A stretch of 64,000 bases of DNA from positions 237,381,058 through 237,445,057 of the forward strand of contig OY856186.1 of assembly GCA_963693315.1 (NCBI GenBank), written 5' to 3'. Below are positions 48,478 through 60,656 of the stretch, piece by piece. This DNA is from Diogma glabrata. Taxonomy: Eukaryota; Arthropoda; Insecta; Diptera; Cylindrotomidae. Position 1 is the first letter of the stretch. Every line of letters begins with the position of its first letter. A program made the position numbers and the translations under genes. The notes under the pieces are model-generated. The model was given only the letters and a program-made list of their open reading frames with translations. It ran no database searches and was not told the origin of the DNA.

Positions 48478-49295
48478 ATTTTTTTTTTTTTTTAATAAAA
48501 TGTGTTGTGTAATAGGGTTTAGAATATGTGTCACAACAACACATAAATACCTTTTAAGACCTAGGTCTAGACCTGGGTCCCACAACAACTGGCGTTCTGA
48601 GGTGTAGATTAACGCTTTTTTTAAACATCTGTGGGTTGAAGCCACCTGAGACTAAGTGTTCCGGCAAACTATTCCATTTGTACGCAGTTCGGACAAAGAA
48701 GTCTCTCTGCGATCTGCCAGTATGACAGCGCGGGATCTTTACCGTTTCACTGGTTGCGGCAGCCGATTGCCGAGTGGAACGGGGGTAAGAATAAGTTTGA
48801 GGCATGATGCCGCTGATTTCATCTGAGCACTGCTGATGACGATATTTGTAAAAAACAACGAGGTCAGCAACAGTGCGACGATGTTGTAGGGAATCAAGTT
48901 TTGATGTCAAAGTTCGATCACCTACAATTCGTATAGCTCGCTTTTGAACAGAGTCCAAGAGGGCCAAGATGGAAACAGAGGCTGCACCCCAAACTTGACA
49001 GCAGTACTCCATACAGAGACGAATATAGGACTTATGAACATGGAGCAATTGGTATGGAGTGAAAAATTTTTTGCATCTATTTAGGAGGCCGAGTTTTTTA
49101 GACGCGCTTTTTGCCACCGCCATTACATGATCGTTCCAGAGTAGGTCATTTGAAACTGTGACACCCAACAAACGAATGTTTTTACATTCACCTATATACC
49201 ACTCTTTTTCTTCTCCTTCTTGTTCATTCTGACAACTCAACATACTTTGAAAATTTCGAGAAGGCGTAGTTTCGTCAAATTCCACTACACACCAT
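48478..49295 (-). mobile_element. 5'-truncated jockey-like LINE with poly(A)
   Basis: Minus-strand LINE whose A tail appears as the T run at 48480-48494. The open reading 49285-48554 (243 codons) encodes the RT thumb and C-terminal region: I-R-L-L-G-V-T-V, W-N-D-H-V, M-E-Y-C-C-Q-V-W-G-A-A, D-S-V-Q-K-R-A-I-R-I-V-G-D, and F-V-R-T-A-Y-K-W-N-S-L-P. The frame is uninterrupted, so the insertion is young compared with the gypsy relic around it. A worn copy of the same 3' end lies at 62270-62500. Confidence 0.88.
48554..49285 (-). pseudogene. Jockey-like RT C-terminal fragment (open frame)
   Basis: 243 codons, no stop. It lacks the catalytic A-D-D region because of 5' truncation, so it is not an active enzyme. 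The first ~25 residues may come from the junction with the gypsy relic. It shares the D-S-V-Q-[RK]-R-A-I and L-D-S-L-Q-H-R-R blocks with 8643-9071, but is otherwise diverged. Confidence 0.85.
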
Positions 49296-49870
49296 TAGGT
49301 TCAATAAGCTGTGGTTTCGACAATTACCGCAAGACACCAACCCAAAAATTTAAATGGCCTTTGTAATCTTTGTTACTGTATTCTCCCTAACTGTACCCTA
49401 CATATGTGATGAATGCTGTCTTTTCTTTGTCAGCTTCTTCTAAACAGATCTGACGGTAGCCATTTGCTAAATCGGTTAGTTAAATATTTCGATTTTTCCA
49501 AGCGATCTAGAGTATAAGAGATATTGGGCAAAGAGAACACGAGGTTTATAGTGACATCATTAAGTTTGCGGAAGTCTACAATTATTCCCATCTTTTATGT
49601 GAGTTCTTGAATTTTTTTTGAATTAATATGAGAGGAAAATTCCACAAGATTTTACTATGCTCAATGATTTCTCCATGTTTATCAATGTCAATTTTTGTTG
49701 ATTCAGACAAACGGTAGTGTTTGATATAAATTGGATGAGAATTGTGCTTTGTTCGAATTTTGTAAGATGTCATATCTGTTGCAGTGAGGTTGTCACCCGT
49801 TAAATAAAATAGTGAGTTGCATTTTCTACAAATATTTAAAATTGAATTTTTCTCTTTCTATTAAGATATT

Positions 49871-51320
49871 TTAAATTTAGAAATACCTCAATTATTATTG
49901 ATTATTAAACGATTGTGAACACCATGAGTTCACATGAAAAATATCACATTCTTCTATTTTGTTTAATGGTAGTTAAGTTGTTCTAGTTTTTGTATTTCTA
50001 TATAGTGATCCTTGATTGACAACACTTACGGTTGTTAAACCGTTATGGGAGCAGAGAGTTAGCACTATGAACTCCATCTGAAATTTCACTACAAAATCTT
50101 TGTCATTGGGTATGTTAAATGAATATTGACTATTTTTGCTGAACGAGCTGGTAAAACATAAGAGTTTTTCGTTAAACTAAGATTTATTTGAATAGACTTA
50201 AAAGTAATTTTTAACATACAATTAGAATAATTAAAGGTTTTTGTCTGTCTTGGATATGAAATCCTTTCCAATTATCCCGGCAAAAGAAATTAAAAACTAG
50301 TTTGTTACAATTTAAAAAATAATGTTGAATTACCTTTAAATTTAGAAAAATATTGTTTGCGTTACTACTTTTTTAAGATTCAATCATTTTTGTATTCGTT
50401 GTAATACCTATAACCCTCCATTTTCTATCTGGAAAACATAATGTATCATCACTTATAGAACCTCACTTGTGCAAACTAAAATTAACTCCAAATTTGGAAA
50501 AGTATATCAAGTTTGAGCTGAATATATTTTTATTATTCCTGTCGAAACTGAGGTGAAGTGAATAGAGATTTTGTTTTAAGGAATTAGTTATACCAGTTGG
50601 TTGTAAGTAAGAATTATAAGAGTTTGTAAAATTAAAATTGAAATTAAGATCTAAATAACAATTAAGAGCTTCCTACTGCGTAGTAAGAGATGCTTCAGGA
50701 TTTGAACACTCTACTTTGGTATGTTCTGGATCCGAATCAAAACCAGGATTTTTTTCCGAAGTTTAAAAGATTTAACATTCTAAAATATAACGAGAGCGTT
50801 TTTTTCTACAGATACTAATTTTTGAAGATGGGTGATGGCCCAACAATTTTGATTCTCGAAGAAACTTGCGATCTGGACGACTGACACTGAATACGTCATA
50901 TTCGCTAGACTTAATATTAAAAAAAGTCCAAGCGGCGCGTATATCCGCTAGAAATAGGTAGATTTCGAGATCAGACAGTTTTGTGTGCCAGTAGAATCTG
51001 ATGTATCAGATTAGTTTAAACAACACAAACTAATTTCAAACAGATATCGAACAAATTTTAAAAAGAAAATTAGCTACATATAAGCAAAACTATATCCATC
51101 CAATTTTGCAACAAACAAATATGAAATCTACCACAGAAAATGTGTGTGACAATTTATGACATAAACCTACGCTATATCATATGTCGTTCAATTACTGCAA
51201 AATATCAAAATAGTTTATTTCTAAGAAAAAAAATTAATTTCTTCTATTCAAACCTTTTTATTTTTTTTTCATTGACTGTTATAAGGTTTTTGGAAATTGT
51301 AGTTATGGATTGTTGCAAAG
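49871..51320. other. AT-rich non-coding stretch
   Basis: No gene recognised. A single GGTAGATTTC half of the recurring hairpin lies at 50957-50966. Confidence 0.4.
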
Positions 51321-51324
51321 TTTT

Positions 51325-52290
51325 TTGTTGAAGCCAACAAGTCAAAAACCTCTAACTGCAGAGGTTTATATTTATAAGAAACGGATTAAAATGTTTCCAC
51401 GAATTCTAAATTTATGAAGTTTTTAAAAATATTAGTATCCAAACGGTCGTTATAACGGATTAAAAAAACGATTTTTTTTTCTAGTATAAAGCCTCTAGTT
51501 ATTTAACCATGTGTCAGATTTTTCTGATTTACGAACTTGTCCAAGATATTAATAAAACACACATGTTTACGGAAGGTTTTTTGATCTGGCTCCACAAATG
51601 CGACCGTGAGAGTGCCGGTTGATTCAAACACATTTTGTGTTTTACAAGCTTTTTTGTTGGAGCCGCTCACTCAGAAACCTCCAACTGCAGAGGTCTTTTT
51701 CTTTAAAGAAACCTGATTTAAAAGGTTTCAAAGATTCTAAATTTATGAAGTTTTAAAAATATTAGAATTTAAACGGCCGTTATAACGGATCTAAAAAACA
51801 GAGTTTTTTTTCTAGTATAATGCCTCTAGTTTCTTAACCATGTGTCGGATTTGGCTGATTTAAGAACTTGTTCAAGATATTAATAAAACGCATATTTCTA
51901 GAAAAAGTTTTTTGATCTGGCTTACAAATCCAACCGTGAGAGTACCTGTTGTTTCAAAAAAAAAAATTTTTTGGCAAATTTTTTTGTTGGAACCGCTCAC
52001 TCAGGAGCCTCCAACTGCAGAGGTCTATTTTTAAAATAAATTTATAAAACAAATCCCAAAAATTCTAAATTTGTTAACTTTTTTAAAGTATTAGTATCCA
52101 AACGGCCGTTATAACTGTTTTAAAAAATCAATTTTTTTTTTGAAAAACGGCTCTAGTTCCTTAACCACGTGTCGGATTTTGCTGACTCACAAACTTGTCC
52201 GAGATATTAATAGAACACACATGTACAGAAAATTTTTTTGATCTACCTCAACAAATGCGACCGTGAGAGTGCCGGTCGTTTTCGTTATAT
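51325..52290. repeat. Three ~330-bp tandem repeats
   Basis: Units at 51325-51657, 51658-51985 and 51986-52290. Each has CTC(C/T)AACTGCAGAGG, AAACGG(C/T)CGTTATAAC, CTCTAGTT.(C/T)TTAACCA(T/C)GTGTC, then TTTTTTGATCT and GCGACCGTGAGAGTGCCGGT-like ends. Identity is ~80-85% by eye. Not coding. Confidence 0.9.
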
Positions 52291-52307
52291 CTCATATGGT
52301 TTATAAA

Positions 52308-52313
<6 letters not shown>

Positions 52314-52377
<64 letters not shown>
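52314..52377. repeat. (TA)n microsatellite
   Basis: About 32 uninterrupted TA units directly after the tandem repeats. Confidence 0.98.
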
Positions 52378-52380
<3 letters not shown>

Positions 52381-52391
52381 CCCATTGCAAT

Positions 52392-52418
52392 AGGTAGATT
52401 TTTATATGAAATCTACCT
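52392..52418. repeat. 27-nt hairpin repeat AGGTAGATT...AAATCTACCT
   Basis: 10-bp stem, 7-base loop. Same-length hairpins occur at 17740-17766 and (inverted) 59922-59948, each followed by AAAAC on the matching strand. Confidence 0.8.
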
Positions 52419-52814
52419 AAAACATGAAAGATAATGAAAATAAAACACATGTGATTCTTCGCAATATTTAATAGGTTTGGTTTAACCAAATAGGTTTGAG
52501 AACAGGGTGGTAGGAAAATTTTCTAGAAATTCAATTTCAAGGTAACTTCGAAATGAAATTGTAGGAGAATGATTCTCTCTATTTTGATGGTTTATATGTG
52601 TTGATTAGGCTACTGACTCGAAAAAAATATACCATAATATTTTTGCTAACACTTTTAAAATATTTAAAAATATTTTTTTTTAAAATGGCGCTAATGCTAT
52701 TTGACCAATGTTTTTAACTTTCCTTCACAATAAAAATATTGAATTTTAAATATGCCAATATGTAAAGAAAGAATTTGTTTTTGTTCTAAAGATATTGATT
52801 TTTAAAAATGGGGC

Positions 52815-52950
52815 CACGTTCCGTGTTCTGATCAGATAGTCTGGTTCTTTTCACACCCAGGTAGAATTCTATTTTGTTGTTCCTGTCTGTTATCATTTTT
52901 GTGGTTTTAAATGTAACAGTAATTTTTTTCTGGAGTGAAGGTTTGGAATT
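52815..52950 (-). repeat. Relic of the RTE-like LINE 5' end
   Basis: GTTCC.TGTTC.GAT and CC(A)GGTA.AATTCT.TTTTGT resemble 15675-15740 in the same order. Only the start of the endonuclease and leader remain. Confidence 0.5.
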
Positions 52951-55900
52951 GGGATTTTGATTTTAATACCTGGCTATTAAACGAACGTGGGAAACAGCCA
53001 ATATTCCACTCATTGACAAAACACTTGGCTCCTTGATCCCTTTTTATCGGTCGTAAAATCATTTTTCTCGGTCTACCATCTTACACATATTCTGCGTATT
53101 TTAATAATGTCTTGACTCGTAAGATTAGCATTACTGGACGAAATGTTAACGAAACGCATCTTATTTTATTTTTGATTCCAGCTTTGCACTTTTTTTTGGA
53201 AAAACATGCAGCAATCCTATTTGGTTCCTGTCCTCCTAAACATTTCTCTTTCTATGGAGAAATATTTTTAGCAGCTTTTAAAACTTTTTTCATTGACATT
53301 TTTGTAGTTCTTAACACTATGTGGATCGGATTTAAATTGCTCAGGAGTTCTAACAGTCGATGAAGCTAGGATTAATATATGGTCAGATCCTCCATATGAT
53401 CCTATGGTTTTAAAATAAGTCGTACTCAGATCGTTTGTTAAAAAGAACGCATATTTTATTGACTAAAATATCTGCAATTCTTGTAGGTAATACAATTATT
53501 AATATGCAACTCAAAGACTTGAATTCTCATGTATGCTATGGTATTACTTAAGTAAAATTCCTACTCAAAATTTAACATTGATACTTCCAAATATCTAGTT
53601 TTGTCAGTTTTTCAAATGATTTTTGTTTACGTGTGAAAAATAATATCGGAACTCTCTCTCTTTAGATAATGCTGCACAAATTTAATTTTAGTTTTAAGTT
53701 CTATAATGTTTGTACAGCTGACAGCTTTGCTATTGCTTTAAAAACTATTAAAAATCATAAGCTTGGCATACTGTAGTGGTGGTTTCCTAGTGTGAAGTTA
53801 TCCTTAAAAATATCGATGATATTGAAAACTGTTCGCTGTCTTTCCCAAGCATTTCGAGTCATTTAAGTTTATTTTTTTTTGTACCAACTATCTTACAATC
53901 AAAAAGTCATTAATCGCTGAAAATCAACAAACTCAATAATTTTAGTAATAAAACATAATCTACAACATGACATTATTATTATTTTTCCAATTTTTTCAAA
54001 AATATATCCACTTCAATTTAATTTCTCTATTTTCATCTCAATAAACATGTAATAGTAAAAACTAAAAACTATAATATTTTCAATAAACTTTTTATGTATT
54101 TCAAAAGCAAAAATTATATTATAAAATATTCATATTACTTTTTCGAAATTAAACTTGCATTTGGTTCAACAATACTCCTCGTACACAATAACAAAAAAAT
54201 TGGTTTGACTATAGAAAAAAACCTAATATAATTTAAATTTTTATTTCTATTTTTTTTTTTTTCCAAAATATAATAAGAAAAACAATTTGTAATTTCAATA
54301 AATTATATTATCCATAAGAAAGAGAAAACAAAGAAAATAGTTTTATGGATAACGGAAAAATCATAAGGAAATGGATTATATTGAAGTTTTTATTTTCATT
54401 GAAAATATCTTTGAACCGAACATTATTAGTAAAATAATAAAAATCATGATTTGATTTAATTTAAATTAAAGATATTTATTGCATAGAAGAAGTTAAAGAT
54501 TGTTTAACTAAGTAGGTAAGGTTACTTAAAAAGTTTTTCCGGTATCTCTTTTTATGTTAAGACTGACTCATTCTCTAATCCTAATTCTTCCTTACTCTGA
54601 AAGCTAAGCATTTACGAGTTTGTGTCATAGCAATAGCAATTATATGATAATATAATTCAATTATTTGCAACAGTAATTAATGGCAAACTATATTTTAACT
54701 CAGAGTTACTAACGTCTGGACTAAATTATAAATTTTCAATCTTTTTCCAATAAAAAGTTCCAACAGATTGTTTCAAACAAAACTTTCTCAAAAACTGTTT
54801 CCAAAAATGTTTTCTCATGGAGAGATCAGTTTTTGTTGATTTGTACATTGTTTTTGCAATTTACGGGTGTGAAAACCATAATTCACTCCATGCAATCGAT
54901 ATATGAGTTGACGACATACCTCTGTCCATAGCAGTGATATATAGCTATCCAAAGTGTCTACGTTAGCACCCGCAATCTTAGTTATGAAACTGAACTTCAC
55001 AAAATACAACACCATCGTCCGTCCCAATGTTGCTGATCTGATCTCATTGTAGTTAATAAATATTCTCACAAACAGTTATTAATCCAACTTAATGGGGAAA
55101 GAAATTATTAATAAACGAACTCTTTAAAGTTTAGTCTAAAATCAACAATATTTTTTCAATTTCAAATTTTAAACAGAAGGAAATATAATCCTTTTTGCAT
55201 ATTAATTTCACTTTCAAAATTTACTTAAAAATTTCATTTAATATTTTTCTAATTTACTTTCAGAGTTTTTAGTTTTTTATTGTTATTTGTTAACAACCGC
55301 AACCCTTTAAACTTTGGTAAAGGTAGAAAGGAAAGTAAATTTTTTTTGTGTACACAAACCCTATTTGAACCAAAATTTTTAGTGTGTTACTGTGTTAAAC
55401 TTTTCAACTCATCGAATCATACATATATATAACAAGTCTTTCGATGATCACTGATTATATTTTGTTTATATTATTAGATGATCATCCGATTTATGTTTGT
55501 CTGAAGGGGTTGATATTTTTTTTCCACTTTAATATATTATTTCATGCGGAAAATAATGAATAAATAATTATTACACTAAAATAATGAAAAAAAAATTGTT
55601 ATATAAAAAATAAAAATCATCTAAATAATAACGCTAAAAACAAACAGTAAGTAATTTTATGGGTACACCACGGTTAAAGTTTATGTTAGTTAAGGTTTTG
55701 TAATTGTAGGTAGAAGAAAAATGCAGATGCAATAATTGAATATGAAAAGTTATTGAAGCATTATTTTTAATTATTCAAATAGAGATGTTTGGGAATAAAA
55801 TACAAAAGGGTTTTAGCCTTGTACGTTTTGTTTTATATTTGCATTAACCAATTGTTGTGTATGTTAACTAGAAATACAAATATAATATTTCAAAAATAGA

Positions 55901-56440
55901 ATTTCAGTTTTTAAACAATTATGTTTGTTCGTTATCGTTATAGATGGTTTCACATTACTCTTAAAGTAGATTACAGGTTGATGAATCCAAACTATCATTT
56001 GCGTATTAATATGGAAAAATATGGTCCTTTGAGCCGAATATACATACCAACTCTCAAAACTCAAATGTTAAAAATGTATTTTCAATTTTAACTGATGTTA
56101 CAAAATTCATATTGTAGAACAAAACAAACAATTTTTTCAGTGGAGACAAGTCTTATGAAGCACTTGCTTTTAATTAAATCAATCAAATGCATTAGTTGCA
56201 AGCTTCAAGAAATGAAGCATACTATCGAAAAGTTGACCGAAAAATTGACCCACCGTTTACGAATCATTAGCTAAGATAAAAAAATTAATCGTACGTATAG
56301 CAAATAAACATAGCAACAAAGTCATAACTGATTAAAGGTTTGGTCAAAAGTGGGACAACAATTACGAGGGGCAGTAATTACTAAATACTACAAGGCCATT
56401 GTATTGTTGCAAAACAATTGTCCCTGAAATAATTTCTGGC
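52951..56440. other. Non-coding, no element recognised
   Basis: Short open frames at 53112-53363 (+) and 54815-55069 (-) have no domain I recognise. The second lies in less AT-rich DNA and could be a worn coding relic. Confidence 0.4.
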
Positions 56441-56720
56441 ATCTGCGGTGAACCGCCGTCGAAAATTTGACGAAATTTTTTTTGATATATTTCGATCTTT
56501 TACAATTTTTCTAAACCAAACTTGATTCCTTAAAAAAAATTTTGTTTTACTGTCTCCTTATCTCTGTCAATAAAATATAGATGAAAACAAATATTATAAA
56601 TTTTTTTTGTTATCAGTAGGTGTGGGAAAACACATTTAACAACTGTAGAAAGTTTCAAGTTCCGAAGTCTCACCAATAGGGTACCGTTTTTACTTTGTTA
56701 AAGTACAGAACCCTAAAAAG
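56440..56720 (-). repeat. AGGGTTCTGTAC repeat copy
   Basis: Minus strand starts TTTTTAGGGTTCTGTACTTT, then AAAAACGGTACCCTATTGG, TTAAATGTGTTTTCCCACACC and ATAAGGAGA. Same family as 61324-61640, 61997-62163 and 63553-63630. Confidence 0.8.
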
Positions 56721-57800
56721 AGGAAAGAATTGGATTGTTAAAAGAGGTGTTAAAAGTAGTTGGAACCATTAGCAACTTACTGTATGTATTTTTCTTACGG
56801 TACATTGATTGTTGTAAGAATTTTATTTTATGTGGTTAATTTTAAAAGTTGGTCGAGCATTTGGGGCACAGGCAGAAACTGTAGCTGTATCATAACTGTA
56901 TTGTATGTTTATAATAGTAATGATAGGTCATTGTGAGGAGAATCATAAAAGGTTGATAGATTGAATGATGGGACATAGCTGGATTGTATTTTTTTTTTAA
57001 TATTCGTCCATAGCAAAATCTAATTACTCTGAAAAGGAGAAAAACATAAGAGTGATGTACGTCGTGAACATTGTTTGAAGGTTATTTAACGTTTCATCTG
57101 TTAATAGTTTATCGTCAATCGCTGGTTAATTTTGGGTGCAATGAAATGTTTTTTTTATTATTGGTTAACAATCACATGTAACCTTTTTGCATCGATTGAT
57201 TATTATTATTCTTATTGTTCACCAATCACTTTATCTTTGGCGCAACGACTGATTATTATAGTATAATTGGTTTAAAAATATCGCCTGGTTGGGCTCAACG
57301 TTTATGGCAACGCAACATTTTTTTTTATAATAGACATAGATTATTGTCAATACGCTTAGTTAATACCAAAAAAGGATGTAGGTTTGGATCAGTTAATAAT
57401 AATGAGGTGAGCGAAACGATTTTTTTTAAATATAATAATTATATTTGATATGGTGGTGCTGATGGTCTTTGTTCCTCTGGCATTTGGGGTCGTCAGAATT
57501 CTTATTCTTTATTCATTTGAGTTCGTCTTTTTTTAAAACTGTTGGGTGCAATTCAGCATTTGTGATAGACTGGGGAGACATATTCGAACGCACAGGCTGA
57601 AACTAGTTTGAAACATCTCAAGGCACGAATCTCCTCAACTGTTCCTGATTCTGGTTCCATTGCCACTTACACACGGTGTTCATTACAGTTTTTCCAAACA
57701 TAACACAAAACAAATCATAAATTTAAGTTCAAAATACGATAAGCGAAGTCCATATACTTAACATAATGATCGTTGAAATAAATGCCAAAAATTTGCATTT
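56721..57800. other. Non-coding with possible worn LINE sequence
   Basis: 57540-57700 is richer in GC and could be a worn extension of the R1-like relic, but no motif is clear. The plus frame 57215-57448 has no recognisable domain. Confidence 0.3.
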
Positions 57801-58489
57801 TGCGTCCGATATATGCTTATAGTTGTCTATTCACGGAAACATCCAAAGTGATGGTTGTATTCACCGTTTTTGTTCTCAGACCTTTTACTTCCAGGATTAT
57901 CACAAAACGAGCAGCTTTCCATTTTTCTAACCATATTATGTAACCATTTGGCTCTGATAAGGTCTGTGAGTATCCGTCAATCTCTAGCTTGTTAAGTTGC
58001 ATTAACCCCATCAGATATCGTACGGAAAGCACAAGACCAACGATGCCACTTTAAAGATCGCTTTAAAAGCTTTCCACCAAAAGGTCTGAAAAAGTACTGC
58101 GTATAACAATATTGATGTCCTAAAGCTAACGAAAAGATTCCTGAGTAGTTGTCTAGGGTCACCAATATTTACCATACACACCGCAGTACCAGTCTCCACT
58201 AGGGTTTCTCATTTCCCGTAGAAATTCAAATCCCGGGAAGCCGGGACAAAAAATGTCAAATTCCCGGGATCCCGGGAAATCCCGGGAAACACTAAAAGCT
58301 AGATTTTTCAGATTAGGTGGTAGAAAAATGTGTAAAATTAAAACAGCACAAAAAATGCGTTATTGATTTTTAAATTTCCATTATTTTTCATTAGAAAAAC
58401 TTCAAAAATTAAATATAAAAGTGTATTCTTCTAAAAACAAATCAAAAATAAATTCATAATACTAATTTTTAAACATTTTTTCAAAAAAT

Positions 58490-58620
58490 TAGGTTGTCAA
58501 TGGCGCCATCTCTCAATTTTGTCCGAATTTTCGTGACGAAATGTCCTACCGCAGAAAAAGCTCTTTCCGATTCAATAGATGTCGGTGTGATAGTCATTAG
58601 TGCATTGTATAATCTAAATT
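58490..58620 (-). pseudogene. hAT transposase C-terminal dimerisation fragment
   Basis: Minus strand reads T-P-T-S-I-E-S-E-R-A-F-S-A-V-G then K-I-R-T-K-L-R, the conserved S-E-R-x-F-S hAT C-terminus. About 45 codons remain; the rest of the enzyme, including the catalytic part, is absent. Confidence 0.88.
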
Positions 58621-58639
58621 ATTTGTACTCTGCTTAGTT

Positions 58640-59921
58640 GCTTCAAAAATTACCAATTTTTTGTGATGTTTTTAACTTCATATGATACATGTTCTGTGAA
58701 ACAAACAAACCAAAATCACTATAACAACGGTATTTCTCAGCACCATAAGACAAAAAATATTGGACCCTCAGTCCGTATTTTGCAGTTGAACATTGAAAGC
58801 ATTAGCAAGTCAAAAACTGAACGTTATTAAAGTTATTATTTCGATATCAACGTTGTAATTCTGGCAGGAAACGCATGCACCAGATGAAGATCAGCTTACC
58901 TCTAGAGGAAAAATTGTTGGTTATAAACTAATTAGTGCTATTTACCATCAAACATATGGATCTGGCACATATATTAAGTCAGAAATCATGAATTGCACCC
59001 ATTTACTGACACCAGACGGACAACGTTATACATCTTATTGTTGTTGATATATGGATCACGAAGATTGTTAACGTAAATAAACCACTAAATACAGCGTGGC
59101 CAGCTGATACTCTACCATTATTTCACCACCCAGCAATATAGGTTGGTCCTACTCAAATAACAATCTCAATGGCATAAAACTAACTGACGGGACCAATCGA
59201 CAACATGTTTCTGGTATATGATACGAAAGACATGAAAACCTTTAGATCTGCTAGATGGCCAAGTTATTACAATCCCGACCTCCGTTTTTCCACAAAAAAC
59301 GAACAATGTAACCCTATTCCAATATCTAGGGCTGTCCTACAAGGTTTGCCACGCTCTCAACATCGTTCAATAATTTTTGAGGTAGGTATTCAAATCCCAC
59401 AGGTAAAATCTAATCCTCAACCTAGATGCAATTTTCACAAAACTGGCTGGGCTAAATATGGGTCGGAGTTGGATGCAGTGATTCACTAGATCCAACCCAT
59501 TCCTAAAAATTACGATAGGTTCGTAGGAACCATCATTTTAACTACAAAGAAATGCATCCCAAGAGACTTCCGGTGAAGAATACATTCCTGGTTGGAGTAG
59601 AGAGAGCGATATATTTATTATTTGAGGCGCACCTTAGTAGTGGTGAGGCAGACGTGGTTGATGACTTAATATACTCACTGGACACCGCGAGGAAACAAAA
59701 GTGAATTAACGTTGTTGAAGATATTGATTTTTCCCATTCTATTAGGGCAGCTTGGAATCTTCTTCGGAAGCTGGATGGCTCAAACTCAGTTACTCGTGCT
59801 AACGATGAAATAAATCCAGACGACATTGCAAATCACATTGTAAACATGTCTCGTTCCTCTATCAATCGCCTTCATAAGGGAACCATTAAACATAAATTAA
59901 GAGAAATGAAGCGAAAGTTTT
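58640..59921 (+). pseudogene. LINE AP-endonuclease fragment nested in hAT
   Basis: Plus strand: V-R-I-L-Q-L-N-I-E near 58770, Q-E-T-H-A-P-D-E around 58869, R-S-A-R-W and Y-N-P-D-L in 59205-59300, then P-R-S-Q-H-R-S. A basic linker with I-P-R-D-F-R, A-D-E-L-like D-D-L-I-Y-S-L-D-T-A-R-K and H-K-L-R-E-M-K-R-K ends at ~59921. This is the endonuclease plus linker of a CR1/jockey-type LINE, without RT. Several shifts and stops. It ends abruptly at the 27-nt hairpin and has no A tail. Confidence 0.75.
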
Positions 59922-59948
59922 AGGTAGATTTCTCAGAAAAATCTACCT
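59922..59948. repeat. 27-nt hairpin repeat (inverted copy)
   Basis: AGGTAGATTTCTCAGAAAAA then TCTACCT. The minus strand around it (CTTAAAATAGG...CTACCTAAAAC) matches 17731-17771. Confidence 0.8.
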
Positions 59949-60656
59949 ATTTTAAGTTTTATTGGTTTTAATTTGTTGTGTTCATATGTGTCAAAAAAAA
60001 CCATGACACCATATGTGTCAAAAAACATTTTCCTGATTTTGAACGAAATTAATTACTACAGAGGGGAAAAGAATTAAAAACTACTCGATTTTCCAGTGAG
60101 AAAATTTTTAATATCTCTGAAAAAAGTAAAAAAATATGTTAATAAAAATTAGCGGGATACCCGGGATCCCGGGATGAAATCCCGGGAAAACGGGATGAAA
60201 ATTTACCCCCGGAATCCCGGGAAAACGGGATCCCGGGATCCCGTTTGAGAAACCCTGGTCTCCACATGTTTGGCTTTGTCACCAGTGTACATCAGGTGGT
60301 TTTTAAAATAAAATCTGTGATCTAGGACAAATTCAAGATGCATCAGGTGTTGGTCGGATGTTATTATCTGTTCACCAGTCTGAGTGTTGTTAATTTTTAC
60401 CAATGTTTGGCCACACATTAGTACGACTTTTGTCTTCGTTCAGGATATTCTAATATTGCATTATTTAAAAATGCTTTAACGCTTGTTATGGTCTAGTAAA
60501 CGTTGATAGCAACGTTCATACAATTTTTAACTTCAACAACTATTGCAATGTCAGCTGTATAACCAATAAATGTTGTATATGCTTGAGCACACGAAAAACA
60601 TCATTATACATGATGATCCCTTACAATGACCCCAAGACTCTTTTGTTCCTGTTTCT

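Larger units (their letters stand above)
46500..49870 (-). mobile_element. Decayed Ty3/gypsy pol, interrupted and deleted
   Basis: On the minus strand, in order: RT fingers (49773-49300; Y-R-L-x-E-S, then W-x-F-P-L-I-L-I-x-K, V-D-F-R-K-L-N-D-V-T), then a jockey-like LINE insert. Next come the RT palm (47590-47440; R-M-P-F-G-L-K-x-A-P and V-Y-L-D-D-V), the connection (47370-47230; F-L-G-L-S-G-Y, A-P-I-L-like block), and an integrase scrap (47240-47060; S-S-Y-H-P-Q-x-N-x-A-L-E). Stops and shifts are frequent and the RNase H-to-integrase part is deleted. No LTRs found. Confidence 0.75.
58200..60257. mobile_element. hAT transposon relic with 8-bp duplication
   Basis: Ends TAGGGTTTCTCA and, inverted, CAGGGTTTCTCA; duplication GTCTCCAC at 58192-58199 and 60258-60265. 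Subterminal zones (58230-58290, 60150-60245) are packed with TCCCGGGA palindromes, strikingly GC-rich here. The only transposase left is the C-terminal dimerisation segment on the minus strand. A LINE endonuclease fragment fills the middle. The copy is non-autonomous. Confidence 0.92.
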
